A DNA stretch of 64,000 nucleotides from TWA4 sp034086685 (lineage in GTDB: Bacteria > Bacillota > Clostridia > Lachnospirales > Lachnospiraceae), in the NCBI GenBank assembly GCA_034086685.1, contig JAXDZY010000028.1:22832-86831 (forward strand), given 5' to 3'. Below the pieces are notes generated by a model. That model was not told the DNA's origin, made no database searches, and saw only the letters and a program-made list of their open reading frames with translations. Within the stretch, counting starts at the first letter, position 1. Every line of letters starts with the position of its first letter. This document shows, piece after piece, positions 25,432 to 33,511 of this stretch. A program made the translations under genes and the position numbers.

Positions 25432-26940
25432 CTATCTGAAGGACACCTCAAGCTGAAGAACACTGCATGCAGGTATTGTAAATTTCATACCCTGATCAGT
25501 AATTTCCACCTGATCAAAAGCCCTGATCTGAACATTCTCAGGTTCTTCAAACGTGTTCATGGCATGCATCTCTTCCGCTACGATCTGTCCTTTCACGCCG
25601 GCAATCTTTCCTGATGTAACAATTACATCCATATCACAGGCCTGCTCCAGAGACTGATTGGTCAGAGTGATGTGCATGGTTCCATCTTCTGCCATGGATA
25701 CGGACTCAGTCAGATTGGGCACCTGATACTCATCTTCCATACCGATCATCTCTGTGTCCATATGGGATTCCAGAAGCTTTGCATCCTGATGTTCCTTATA
25801 CATGTCGAAAATATGATAAGTAGGTGTTTTCACCATCTTATCTCCCTCTGTCAGAATCACAGCCTGCAGTACATTAACCATCTGAGCCAGATTGGCCATC
25901 TTCACGCGGTCGGAATGCTTATTGAAAATATTCAGCGTGATGCCGGCAACCAGCGCATCGCGCATGGTATTCTGCTGATACAGGAATCCCGGATTTGTTC
26001 CGGGTTCTACGGTAAACCAGGTTCCCCACTCATCCACGATCATGCCGATCTCTTTATCCGGATCGTACTGGTCCATAATGGTTCCATGTCTGCGGATCAG
26101 CTCATCCATATAGTAGGCCTTGCTTAAAGTCTTATACCATACCTTATCGTCAAAATCCGTTGCACTGCCCTTGATTTCCCATCCTTCAGGATGTACATAA
26201 TAATGAAGGGAAAGACCATCCATAAAGCCATGAGATTCTTCGGGACAGTGATTAAAGCAGGTTTTTAATACCTCTTCTGTCCATTCGTAATCATCCACAT
26301 TGGCACCGCAGCAGATTTTCTTAATCGAATGCTCCTTTTTGTAATTTCTTACATAGGTCTGATATCTGCGGTATTCATTGGCATAAAAATCGGGATTCAT
26401 ATTGCCTCCGCATCCCCAGTTTTCATTACCTACACCAAAAAAATCCACTTTCCATGCCTTTTCATGGCCATTCTGTTTTCTCAGCTCAGCCATCGGAGAA
26501 ACTCCTTCAAAGGTCATATACTCAACCCATTCGGACATCTCCTGTACCGTACCGCTTCCCAGATTGCCGTTGATATAAGTCTCGCATCCCAGCTGGCGGC
26601 ATAACTCAAAATACTCATGGGTACCAAAGCTGTTATCTTCCACAACGCCGCCCCAGTGCGTATTAATAATCTTTTTGCGATTTTCGCGGGGGCCGATCCC
26701 CTCCATCCAGTGATACTCATCTGCAAAGCAGCCGCCAGGCCAGCGCAGCACCGGAACTTTTATTTCCTTTAATGCCTCAACTACATCTGTACGCATTCCA
26801 TTAACATTGGGAATGGGAGAATCCTCACCAACAAAAATCCCCTCATAAATACATCTTCCCAGGTGTTCAGAAAAATGTCCGTAAATCTCCTTATTAATCT
26901 TACTTACCTCATGTTCTGGATTAATTACTAATTTTGCCAT
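25432..26940 (-). CDS. abfA: GH51 α-L-arabinofuranosidase, copy A
   Basis: From the ATG at 26940 (GGAGGAA upstream) the protein has 502 residues, the usual GH51 length, and no signal peptide, so it acts in the cytoplasm. The acid/base Glu173 lies in GVGNENWGCGG and the nucleophile Glu304 in IVDEWGTW. A (β/α)8 domain is followed by a C-terminal β domain. It removes terminal L-arabinose from imported oligosaccharides. The open frame extends 29 residues upstream without a credible start. The ArsR-like gene lies 98 bp upstream on the same strand, which points to a two-gene unit. It closely resembles copy B at 37702. Confidence 0.95.
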   Translation of the reverse strand: MAKLVINPEHEVSKINKEIYGHFSEHLGRCIYEGIFVGEDSPIPNVNGMRTDVVEALKEIKVPVLRWPGGCFADEYHWMEGIGPRENRKKIINTHWGGVVEDNSFGTHEYFELCRQLGCETYINGNLGSGTVQEMSEWVEYMTFEGVSPMAELRKQNGHEKAWKVDFFGVGNENWGCGGNMNPDFYANEYRRYQTYVRNYKKEHSIKKICCGANVDDYEWTEEVLKTCFNHCPEESHGFMDGLSLHYYVHPEGWEIKGSATDFDDKVWYKTLSKAYYMDELIRRHGTIMDQYDPDKEIGMIVDEWGTWFTVEPGTNPGFLYQQNTMRDALVAGITLNIFNKHSDRVKMANLAQMVNVLQAVILTEGDKMVKTPTYHIFDMYKEHQDAKLLESHMDTEMIGMEDEYQVPNLTESVSMAEDGTMHITLTNQSLEQACDMDVIVTSGKIAGVKGQIVAEEMHAMNTFEEPENVQIRAFDQVEITDQGMKFTIPACSVLQLEVSFR

Positions 26941-27038
26941 TGGTTTACTGCTTCCTCCATTAAAATATAGTAACTGTTCAGAGCACCCCCCCTGATCAGT
27001 CGCAGAATATAATTTTTTCAGGAACACACGGGTATCCG

Positions 27039-27959
27039 CTACATGGGAGAGTATTTGATTCGAACCTGAATATCCTGATTATAGTTACCGAATCCTGTGC
27101 CGAACAACGTAAGCCCGCCCACATTTCTGGCATCATCACGAACCATCAGTTTCAGACGGATCGTACTTCGGTAATTCAGATTAAGCTGACCGATATTTAC
27201 ATCAGATATCCGAAGACCATCAATAAAGGTTCCATCCTTGTTGATTACGATCATCTTCAGAAGGCCATACTGGTTCCAGTTGGGGAACCACCAGTCCGGT
27301 GTGAAAAGTCCGCGGACGTCGCCGAAATCCCCCGGACTTGTCCATGTGCCGATCTCCACATCGTTCAGAAGGAATGAAATATCGGAAGGCCAGTCGTTAT
27401 TCACCCCGGGAGCTTCACTGCTGATCTCCATGGAAATCGTAATCTGATCCACTTTCTGTGAAACAGGCAGAAGGTTCGGAATCAGATATTCCACATACCC
27501 TTTCGTAAACCAGAGTATCTTCGCATTCACATGAGCCGGATGAGCAAAATATCTGGAGTCATCTACCACGCCTATCACCGCATGTATATCCGACAAACCA
27601 CAGGTAGGGTATATATCAAAATCCGAGTATTGTCCCACAGGGACCTCTGCCTCGTAAATATTATGTTCCTCAACCTGTTCTTCCGCTTCCATCTCCACCA
27701 GAATCTTATCTACATCCACACGACAGATCTTCTGATTCCCATGTCCGCTGTACTCCTGCGTCACATTCACGATTCCGCTTTCTTCCAGTTTTTTAATATG
27801 ACTTGTCAGTGCGCCATTTGTAATCCCCAGACTGCTGGCAAGCTCGTTCATGTTCATCGCATGATTTTTTAAAAGCAGTTTTACAATCTGTATTCGAATT
27901 TCCGATCCCAAAGCCTTGAATACCTTCAGGCCTTCATCAATATTTTTAATATGCAGCAT
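27039..27959 (-). CDS. ArsR-like regulator with an unfamiliar β-rich C-terminal domain
   Basis: A 306-residue protein. Residues ~10-75 form a winged helix of ArsR type (VFKALGSEIRIQIVKLLLKNHAMNMNELASSLGITNGALTSHIKKLEESGIVNV). A charged linker at ~90-110 leads to ~195 residues rich in strands and aromatic residues (VGVVDDSRYFAHPAHVNAKILWFTKGYVEYLIPNLLP, FTPDWWFPNWNQYG, TLFGTGFGNYNQDIQV). ArsR repressors usually end near 100 residues, so the second domain is an addition. It has no metal-binding Cys/His cluster. Sitting directly upstream of GH51, it is a candidate arabinose or arabino-oligosaccharide sensor; I infer this from position only. Confidence 0.8.
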   Translation of the reverse strand: MLHIKNIDEGLKVFKALGSEIRIQIVKLLLKNHAMNMNELASSLGITNGALTSHIKKLEESGIVNVTQEYSGHGNQKICRVDVDKILVEMEAEEQVEEHNIYEAEVPVGQYSDFDIYPTCGLSDIHAVIGVVDDSRYFAHPAHVNAKILWFTKGYVEYLIPNLLPVSQKVDQITISMEISSEAPGVNNDWPSDISFLLNDVEIGTWTSPGDFGDVRGLFTPDWWFPNWNQYGLLKMIVINKDGTFIDGLRISDVNIGQLNLNYRSTIRLKLMVRDDARNVGGLTLFGTGFGNYNQDIQVRIKYSPM

Positions 27960-28488
27960 TCTGTATCCCCTTATTATAATATTCAGCCCGCCTGTTCAGA
28001 ACCGAACTAAAAAACACAACGTCGCAACGAGTTTTCCGGCACGGCACATCCGCTGAACAGTCAAATAATAAGATATATTATGCCACAACTTTTCCTAAAA
28101 AAGCAATACCTTCTTTAGATATTTCTGAAATAATTCTAATCCTTTCGCTCATCCCGGCAGACATCCTAAAGTATTAAAGGAATACCCTGCACTTCCTTGG
28201 TGATATAATACCATCCTTCCGGGAAAATTTCAATATGTATTTTATATTTTTTTAAAATATTTTTTTATTATCTAAATATTTGAACCGATTGAATTTTCTC
28301 ATTCTATTCTGCAGTTTTTTTCAGAAAAAAACATTACAACAGCTCCCTCCCCGCCAGTACCTGCCAAAAAAACGCACAATTACTTTTTTCATAATTGTGC
28401 GTTCCATTTTAATTTATATCAGGAAGTCCATTCAGCCTGAAGAGGCATTTTTCCATCAGATTTCCCAAAATTACATGATAAAATCATC
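27960..28488. other. 529-bp intergenic region, AT-rich
   Basis: It holds the leader of the ArsR-like gene and the trailer of the transketolase operon. CTGTTCAG at 27992-27999 and its inverse CTGAACAG at 28053-28060 form a spaced inverted repeat upstream of the regulator gene and could be an autoregulatory operator. The rest up to 28370 is T/A-rich with no open frame I trust. Confidence 0.4.
28371..28403 (-). terminator. Terminator of the araA-to-transketolase operon
   Basis: Perfect 12-bp arms, AACGCACAATTA (28371-28382) and TAATTGTGCGTT (28392-28403). On the minus strand the stem is followed by seven T. It lies 86 bp after the last stop of the operon. Confidence 0.88.
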
Positions 28489-29436
28489 TCAGCCGATTTC
28501 CAGCTCTTTTTTAATTTTTTCAAAAATGCCATCTGCATCCAGACCGTATTTCTTAATCAGTTCCACAGCGGGACCGGATTCGCCGAATACATCTTCCATG
28601 CCGATCTTCAGTACCGGTACGGGATTTTTCCGTACTACACAGTCGCATACTGCACTTCCCAGTCCGCCGATCACGGAATGTTCTTCCACAGTCACGATTC
28701 TTCCGGTTTCCCGGGCAGCTTTCAGGATCAGCTCTTCATCCAGAGGCTTGATGGTATGGATATTAATGACTCCGGCACTGATCCCTGCCTTTTCCAGCAT
28801 CTCTGCAGCTGCCAGACTCTCCGATACGCACAGTCCGGTAGCAACAATGGTCAGATCCTTTCCTTCCCTCAGTGTAACTCCTTTGCCGATCTCAAATTTA
28901 TAATCCGGGCGGTCGTTGATCACCGGTACTGCCAGTCTGCCGAAGCGCAGGTATACAGGTCCTTCCATCTCGTAAGCCGCTTCCACTGCTGCTCTTGCTT
29001 CCACGTCATCACTGGGGTTGATTACGGTCATTCCGGGGATGGTGCGCATGAGGGCAATATCTTCATTACACTGATGCGTTGCTCCGTCTTCCCCTACGGA
29101 GATTCCCGCATGGGTGGCACCGATCTTTACATTCAGGTGGGGATATCCGATGGAGTTTCTCACCTGCTCAAAGGCACGTCCCGCCGCGAACATGGCAAAG
29201 CTGCTGGCAAAGGGCACCATTCCTGTGGTGGCAAGTCCCGCTGCTATTCCCATCATGTTGGATTCCGCGATACCGCAGTCGATATGTCTTTCCGGAAATT
29301 CCTTCTTGAAGATACCGGTTTTGGTAGCTGCTGCCAGATCCGCATCCAGTACTACAAGATCATCATGCTTCCTGCCCAGCTCTGCCAGGGCTTTTCCGTA
29401 GCTCTCTCTGGTAGCGATCTTTTTTACTTCTGACAT
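28489..29436 (-). CDS. Transketolase, C-terminal subunit (split enzyme)
   Basis: A 315-residue protein corresponding to the pyrimidine-binding and C-terminal domains of transketolase. Landmarks are ATRESYGKALAELG, the HIDCGIAESNMMGIAAGLA segment with the Glu that activates thiamine diphosphate, and GEDGATHQCNEDIALMRTIPGM. It works only with the N-terminal subunit encoded immediately upstream, whose last 13 bases overlap this start. Split transketolases are usual in Clostridia. Position at the end of the arabinose operon shows its job here: passing xylulose-5-phosphate carbon to glycolysis. Confidence 0.95.
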   Translation of the reverse strand: MSEVKKIATRESYGKALAELGRKHDDLVVLDADLAAATKTGIFKKEFPERHIDCGIAESNMMGIAAGLATTGMVPFASSFAMFAAGRAFEQVRNSIGYPHLNVKIGATHAGISVGEDGATHQCNEDIALMRTIPGMTVINPSDDVEARAAVEAAYEMEGPVYLRFGRLAVPVINDRPDYKFEIGKGVTLREGKDLTIVATGLCVSESLAAAEMLEKAGISAGVINIHTIKPLDEELILKAARETGRIVTVEEHSVIGGLGSAVCDCVVRKNPVPVLKIGMEDVFGESGPAVELIKKYGLDADGIFEKIKKELEIG

Positions 29437-30263
29437 AATTTTCTGCCCTCCTCTTCCAGCTCCTCCATAGCCTGCTTAAACTGTTCATCATTGGGTGCAG
29501 TGCCGTGCCATGATGCCTGATCCTCCATAAAGGATACTCCTTTGCCTTTTACCGTCTTCATGATGATGGCCGTGGGCACACCCTTTGTTTCCCGTGCTTC
29601 CTTAAATGCCGCAGCCAGCTGTTCAAAATCATTGCCGTCTGCCACATTGATCACATGGAAGCCGAATGCTGCAAATTTCTCATCGATGGGGTAGGGGGAG
29701 CATACATCTTCCACCCTGCCGTCGATCTGCAGACCGTTGTTGTCCACGATAAATACCAGGTTATCCAGTTTCTTTGCCGCAGCAAACATGGCTGCTTCCC
29801 ATACCTGTCCTTCCTGGATCTCTCCGTCACCGAAAAGACAGTAGGTGCGGTAGGATTTTCCACGCAGCTTTGCGGAAAGTGCCATGCCCGCTGCTGCGGA
29901 ACCGCCCTGGCCCAGGGAGCCGCTGGACATATCCACGCCGGGGATATGTTTTCTGTCAGGATGTCCCTGCAGGTAGGAACCGGTGTGGCGCAGGGTTTCC
30001 ATATCCTCCATGGGGAAGAAACCTCTTTCTGCCAGTACTGCATAATAACCGGGAGCGGTGTGGCCCTTGGACAGCACAAAACGGTCTCTGTCGGGATCCC
30101 TGGGATTTTTGGGATCCACATTCATCTCTTCCATGTATAAATAAGTAAATAATTCCGCTGCAGACAGGGATCCGCCCGGATGGCCGGATTTTGCTGCATG
30201 GACACCGCGGATAATACCTTTCCGCACTTCATTTGCATGATATTTCAGTTCTAATAAATTCAT
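29424..30263 (-). CDS. Transketolase, N-terminal subunit (split enzyme)
   Basis: A 279-residue thiamine-diphosphate-binding subunit. It carries SKGHTAPGYYAVLAERGFF, GHPDRKHIPGVDMSSGSLGQG and the cofactor motif GDGEIQEGQVWEA…DNN. Together with the downstream subunit it makes one transketolase. AAGGAGC lies before the ATG. Only 26 bp separate it from the transaldolase gene, a gap filled by repeated ATT triplets, so the two pentose-phosphate enzymes are co-expressed with araA and araD. Confidence 0.95.
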   Translation of the reverse strand: MNLLELKYHANEVRKGIIRGVHAAKSGHPGGSLSAAELFTYLYMEEMNVDPKNPRDPDRDRFVLSKGHTAPGYYAVLAERGFFPMEDMETLRHTGSYLQGHPDRKHIPGVDMSSGSLGQGGSAAAGMALSAKLRGKSYRTYCLFGDGEIQEGQVWEAAMFAAAKKLDNLVFIVDNNGLQIDGRVEDVCSPYPIDEKFAAFGFHVINVADGNDFEQLAAAFKEARETKGVPTAIIMKTVKGKGVSFMEDQASWHGTAPNDEQFKQAMEELEEEGRKLCQK

Positions 30264-30289
30264 TGCTGCTCCTTCCAGTATTATTATTA

Positions 30290-30943
30290 TTATTCTCCGA
30301 AAACAGCTCTGTAATCCTGCTGGAATTTTTCGATTCCGGCATCAGTCAGAGGATGTTTTGTCATCTGTTCAATTACTTTATAAGGAACTGTTGCAATATG
30401 GGCGCCGGCCAGTGCACAGTCCGTTACATGGATGGGATTGCGTACACTTGCAGCAATGATCTGCGTCTCCAGACCTGCCACATCAAAAATCTGAGCGATT
30501 TCTGAGATCAGATCCACGCCGCGTACATTGATATCGTCCAGACGTCCCAGGAAAGGAGATACGTAAGTGGCTCCTGCTCTTGCAGCCAGCAGTGCCTGAT
30601 TAGCTGTAAAGATCAGGGTCACATTGGTCTTGATTCCTTCGGAAGAAAGCACCCTGCATGCCTTCAGGCCTTCCACGGTCATGGGGATCTTAACCACCAT
30701 GTTCGGATGAATTGCAGCGATCTCTCTGCCTTCTCTGATCATGCCTTCTGCATCCACAGTCGTTGCTTTTACTTCGCCGCTGATGGGACCATCCACAATG
30801 TCTGTAATTTCTTTGATTACTTCTTTAAAATCTCTTCCTTCTTTTGCGATCAGGGAAGGATTGGTGGTAACACCGCAGATCACACCCATGTCATTGGCTT
30901 TTCTGATATCCTCCACATTCGCTGTATCAATAAAAAATTTCAT
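30290..30943 (-). CDS. tal: Small transaldolase (TalC/Fsa family)
   Basis: 217 residues from the ATG at 30943, where GGAGGAAAATCAG is the ribosome site. The Schiff-base Lys85 is in VVKIPMT. Two residues point to transaldolase rather than fructose-6-phosphate aldolase: Glu57 in SGEVKA (Gln in FSA) and Phe130 in VSPFLGR (Tyr in FSA). It would shuttle dihydroxyacetone units between sedoheptulose-7-phosphate and glyceraldehyde-3-phosphate. It lies between the FGGY kinase and the split transketolase in the arabinose operon. Confidence 0.92.
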   Translation of the reverse strand: MKFFIDTANVEDIRKANDMGVICGVTTNPSLIAKEGRDFKEVIKEITDIVDGPISGEVKATTVDAEGMIREGREIAAIHPNMVVKIPMTVEGLKACRVLSSEGIKTNVTLIFTANQALLAARAGATYVSPFLGRLDDINVRGVDLISEIAQIFDVAGLETQIIAASVRNPIHVTDCALAGAHIATVPYKVIEQMTKHPLTDAGIEKFQQDYRAVFGE

Positions 30944-30985
30944 CTGATTTTCCTCCAAATTTCAGATCTGAAACCTGATTCCAGA

Positions 30986-32587
30986 TTATTTCAGGCTTTC
31001 GGTTGCCGCTTTCTCAATAGCAAGACCTGCTTTATATCGTTCGATAAATACGTTGAATCCTTCCACATCTTCCTTATCCGGGACAACCTGTACGCTTTCC
31101 GCTCCGCAGAATACTCTGTTTTCCAGATAATCGCTGAGTGATTCACCTTCTTCTTTCTGAAGCATATAGGAAGCAAGAACAGCGATTCCCCACGCGCCGC
31201 CTTCTCCTGCTGTCTTCATTACAGACACGGGAGTATTCAGAGCAGCTGCCAGAATCTTCTGACCAACGCCTTCGGTCTTGAACAGGCCGCCATGACCCCA
31301 GATTACATCCACCTGAACACCTTCTTCACCCAGCAGCAGGTCATTACCCACTTTGATTGCAGACAAAGAGGTATACAGATGAGTTCTCATGAAGTTTGCC
31401 AGATTGAAATTACAGTTCTGTTCACGTACAAACAGCGGTCTCCCCTCTGAGAAATGAGTAATATGTTCTCCTGAGAAATAATTGTATGCCAGCAGGCCGC
31501 CGCAATCTTTATCACCTTCCAGTGCTTTCCGGTAAAGGCCGCCATACAGGTCATTCATGTCAATATCCACATGGAACAGATCACAGAATTCTTTAAACAC
31601 GGATACCCATGCATTCAGATCGGATGTACAGTTGTTGCAGTGTACCATGGCAACGGAATTTCCTTCCGGCGTGGTCACAATATCGATTTCCGGATACAGT
31701 TTCGAAAGCTTCTTCTCCAGAACGATCATGGAAAATACGGAAGTACCTGCGGAAACGTTACCCGTACGAACCTTTACACTGTTGGTTGCCACCATACCGG
31801 TACCTGCATCACCTGCAGGAGGGCACATGGGAATGCCGGGCTTCAGTGTACCGGTGGGATCCAGAAGCTTTGCACCCTTCTCTGTCAGACGTCCTGCTTC
31901 TTCACCTGCCTGAAGCACTCTGGGAAGAATCTGCTCAATCTTCCAGGGATAATTGCGGTCAGCAACCTTCTGATCGAACTTCTCCAGCATATCTGTATAA
32001 TAATATTTTGTTTCGGGATCAATGGGGAACATACCGGACGCATCATCAATGCCCAGTACCTTTTCTCCGGTCAGTGCCCAGTGTACATAACCTGCCAGTG
32101 TGGTAAAGAATGTAATATCCTTTACATGAGGCTCATTATTTAAAATAGCCTGGTACAGATGAGCAATGCTCCAACGCTGAGGAATCTGATGATTGAACAG
32201 TTCCATCAGCTCCACCGTAGCCGGCTCCGTCATGGTGTTTCTCCATGTACGGAAAGGCACCAGAAGCTGATCATCCTTATCAAAAGGCAGATAACCATGC
32301 ATCATGGCGCTGACACCAATGCCCCCGATGGTTTCAATCTCCACGCCATACTTTGCGCGAACATCCTCTTTCAGATTTTTATAGCAATCCTGAAGTCCGT
32401 TCCAGATATCATCCAGATGATAAGTCCAGATACCGTCTTCCAGGCGATTTTCCCAGGAATGATCTCCTGTTGCCAGTAATTCATTTTTATCGCTTAATAA
32501 CACACCTTTGATTCTGGTCGAACCAAATTCAATACCGAGAACTGTTTTTCCCTCTTTAATCAGGGTCTGTACGGTACAATTACCCAC
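30986..32587 (-). CDS. FGGY carbohydrate kinase, probable L-ribulokinase
   Basis: From the GTG at 32587, with TAAGGAGG 8 bp upstream, the protein has 533 residues. The FGGY pattern is complete: GIEFGSTRIKGVL (phosphate loop), GIGVSAMMHGYLPFD, PPAGDAGTGMVATNSVKVRTGNVSAGTS and a C-terminal GGLFKTEGVGQKILAAAL…GGAWGIAVLA. Annotation pipelines often call this family xylulokinase-like. Its place between araD and transaldolase, with araA upstream, argues for L-ribulose as substrate. The 96 bp upstream of the GTG are open but carry no credible start. Confidence 0.88.
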   Translation of the reverse strand: MGNCTVQTLIKEGKTVLGIEFGSTRIKGVLLSDKNELLATGDHSWENRLEDGIWTYHLDDIWNGLQDCYKNLKEDVRAKYGVEIETIGGIGVSAMMHGYLPFDKDDQLLVPFRTWRNTMTEPATVELMELFNHQIPQRWSIAHLYQAILNNEPHVKDITFFTTLAGYVHWALTGEKVLGIDDASGMFPIDPETKYYYTDMLEKFDQKVADRNYPWKIEQILPRVLQAGEEAGRLTEKGAKLLDPTGTLKPGIPMCPPAGDAGTGMVATNSVKVRTGNVSAGTSVFSMIVLEKKLSKLYPEIDIVTTPEGNSVAMVHCNNCTSDLNAWVSVFKEFCDLFHVDIDMNDLYGGLYRKALEGDKDCGGLLAYNYFSGEHITHFSEGRPLFVREQNCNFNLANFMRTHLYTSLSAIKVGNDLLLGEEGVQVDVIWGHGGLFKTEGVGQKILAAALNTPVSVMKTAGEGGAWGIAVLASYMLQKEEGESLSDYLENRVFCGAESVQVVPDKEDVEGFNVFIERYKAGLAIEKAATESLK

Positions 32588-32654
32588 GTTATTAACCTCC
32601 TTAGAAAAATATCTCCTGTAAAATAACAGAAAACTCTTCTTCCTGTTATTTAAA

Positions 32655-32680
32655 ACAGACCTGTTTGGCAACAGGCCTGT
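32655..32680. other. Hairpin in the araD-kinase gap
   Basis: Arms ACAGACCTGTT (32655-32665) and AACAGGCCTGT (32670-32680) pair with one mismatch around TGGC. A second small stem, CCGCC-TGAG-GGCGG, lies at 32728-32741 next to the araD stop. The 163-bp gap between araD and the kinase is longer than the others in this operon, so the stems may tune read-through or message decay. Confidence 0.45.
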
Positions 32681-32750
32681 CATTTCGCAATCCTGTTAGT
32701 GCCTCATCGCAGCCACGCCTGCATTATCCGCCTGAGGGCGGAAGCCGTTT

Positions 32751-33452
32751 TTATTTCTTTGTCTGGCCGTAATAGGCATTTGCACCATGTTTTCTGTAAT
32801 AATGCTTATCCTGCAGTTCCTGAGGGGCGGGTTTTACATCGGGATTGATCATCTCGCACCATGCAGCCATCTTTGCACACTCTTCAGCAACCACTGCATT
32901 GTGAACTGCATCATGAGCATTTTTACCCCAGGTAAATACGCCGTGATTTTTGCAGAGATCAGCGGGAGTAGCTACGGGATCACGATGATTTGCATCAAAA
33001 TCATCTGCAATCAGGATACCGGTATTCAATTCATATGCTTCATCAATTTCTTCCTTTGTCAGATTTCTTACGCAGGGAATCTCTCCGTAAATATAATCCG
33101 CATGTGTGGTTCCATAGCAGGGAACTGCTCTTCCCGCCTGTGCCCAGCTGGTAGCCCAGGGAGAATGTGTATGTACAACACCGCTGATTCCGGGGAAACG
33201 ATTGTACAGAACCATATGGGTCGCCGTATCGGAAGAAGGATTGTAATCACCTTCCACCTTATTGCCTTTCAGATCCACAACAACCATATCTTCCGGGCGA
33301 AGCTCATCATATTCCACACCACTGGGTTTGATAACAAATAATCCGCTTTCTCTGTCAATTCCGCTGACATTGCCCCATGTGAATGTAATCAGGTTATATT
33401 TAGGAAGAAGCATATTTGCTTCGTATACTTCGATTTTTAACTGTTCTAACAT
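32751..33452 (-). CDS. araD: L-ribulose-5-phosphate 4-epimerase
   Basis: A 233-residue class II aldolase-type enzyme matching AraD over its length (E. coli AraD has 231). It converts L-ribulose-5-phosphate to D-xylulose-5-phosphate. The zinc ligands are visible in VVHTHSPWATSWAQ (two His) and in the His of KHYYRKHGANAYYGQ-type C-terminal and HGVFTWG segments. It is 60 bp downstream of araA on the same strand. The final residues GANAYYGQTKK are typical of AraD. AGAAGAG serves as ribosome site. Confidence 0.97.
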   Translation of the reverse strand: MLEQLKIEVYEANMLLPKYNLITFTWGNVSGIDRESGLFVIKPSGVEYDELRPEDMVVVDLKGNKVEGDYNPSSDTATHMVLYNRFPGISGVVHTHSPWATSWAQAGRAVPCYGTTHADYIYGEIPCVRNLTKEEIDEAYELNTGILIADDFDANHRDPVATPADLCKNHGVFTWGKNAHDAVHNAVVAEECAKMAAWCEMINPDVKPAPQELQDKHYYRKHGANAYYGQTKK

Positions 33453-33511
33453 GTTCGCTCTTCTTTCTTAAAATATTGGAAAATATCTGATTTCAGTAAC
33501 CCTGCGCGGCT

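Noticed and set aside
30264..30289. ATT triplet run between transaldolase and transketolase genes as a variable repeat
   Set aside because: Only about five units in a 26-bp gap; it does not touch a ribosome site in an obvious way.
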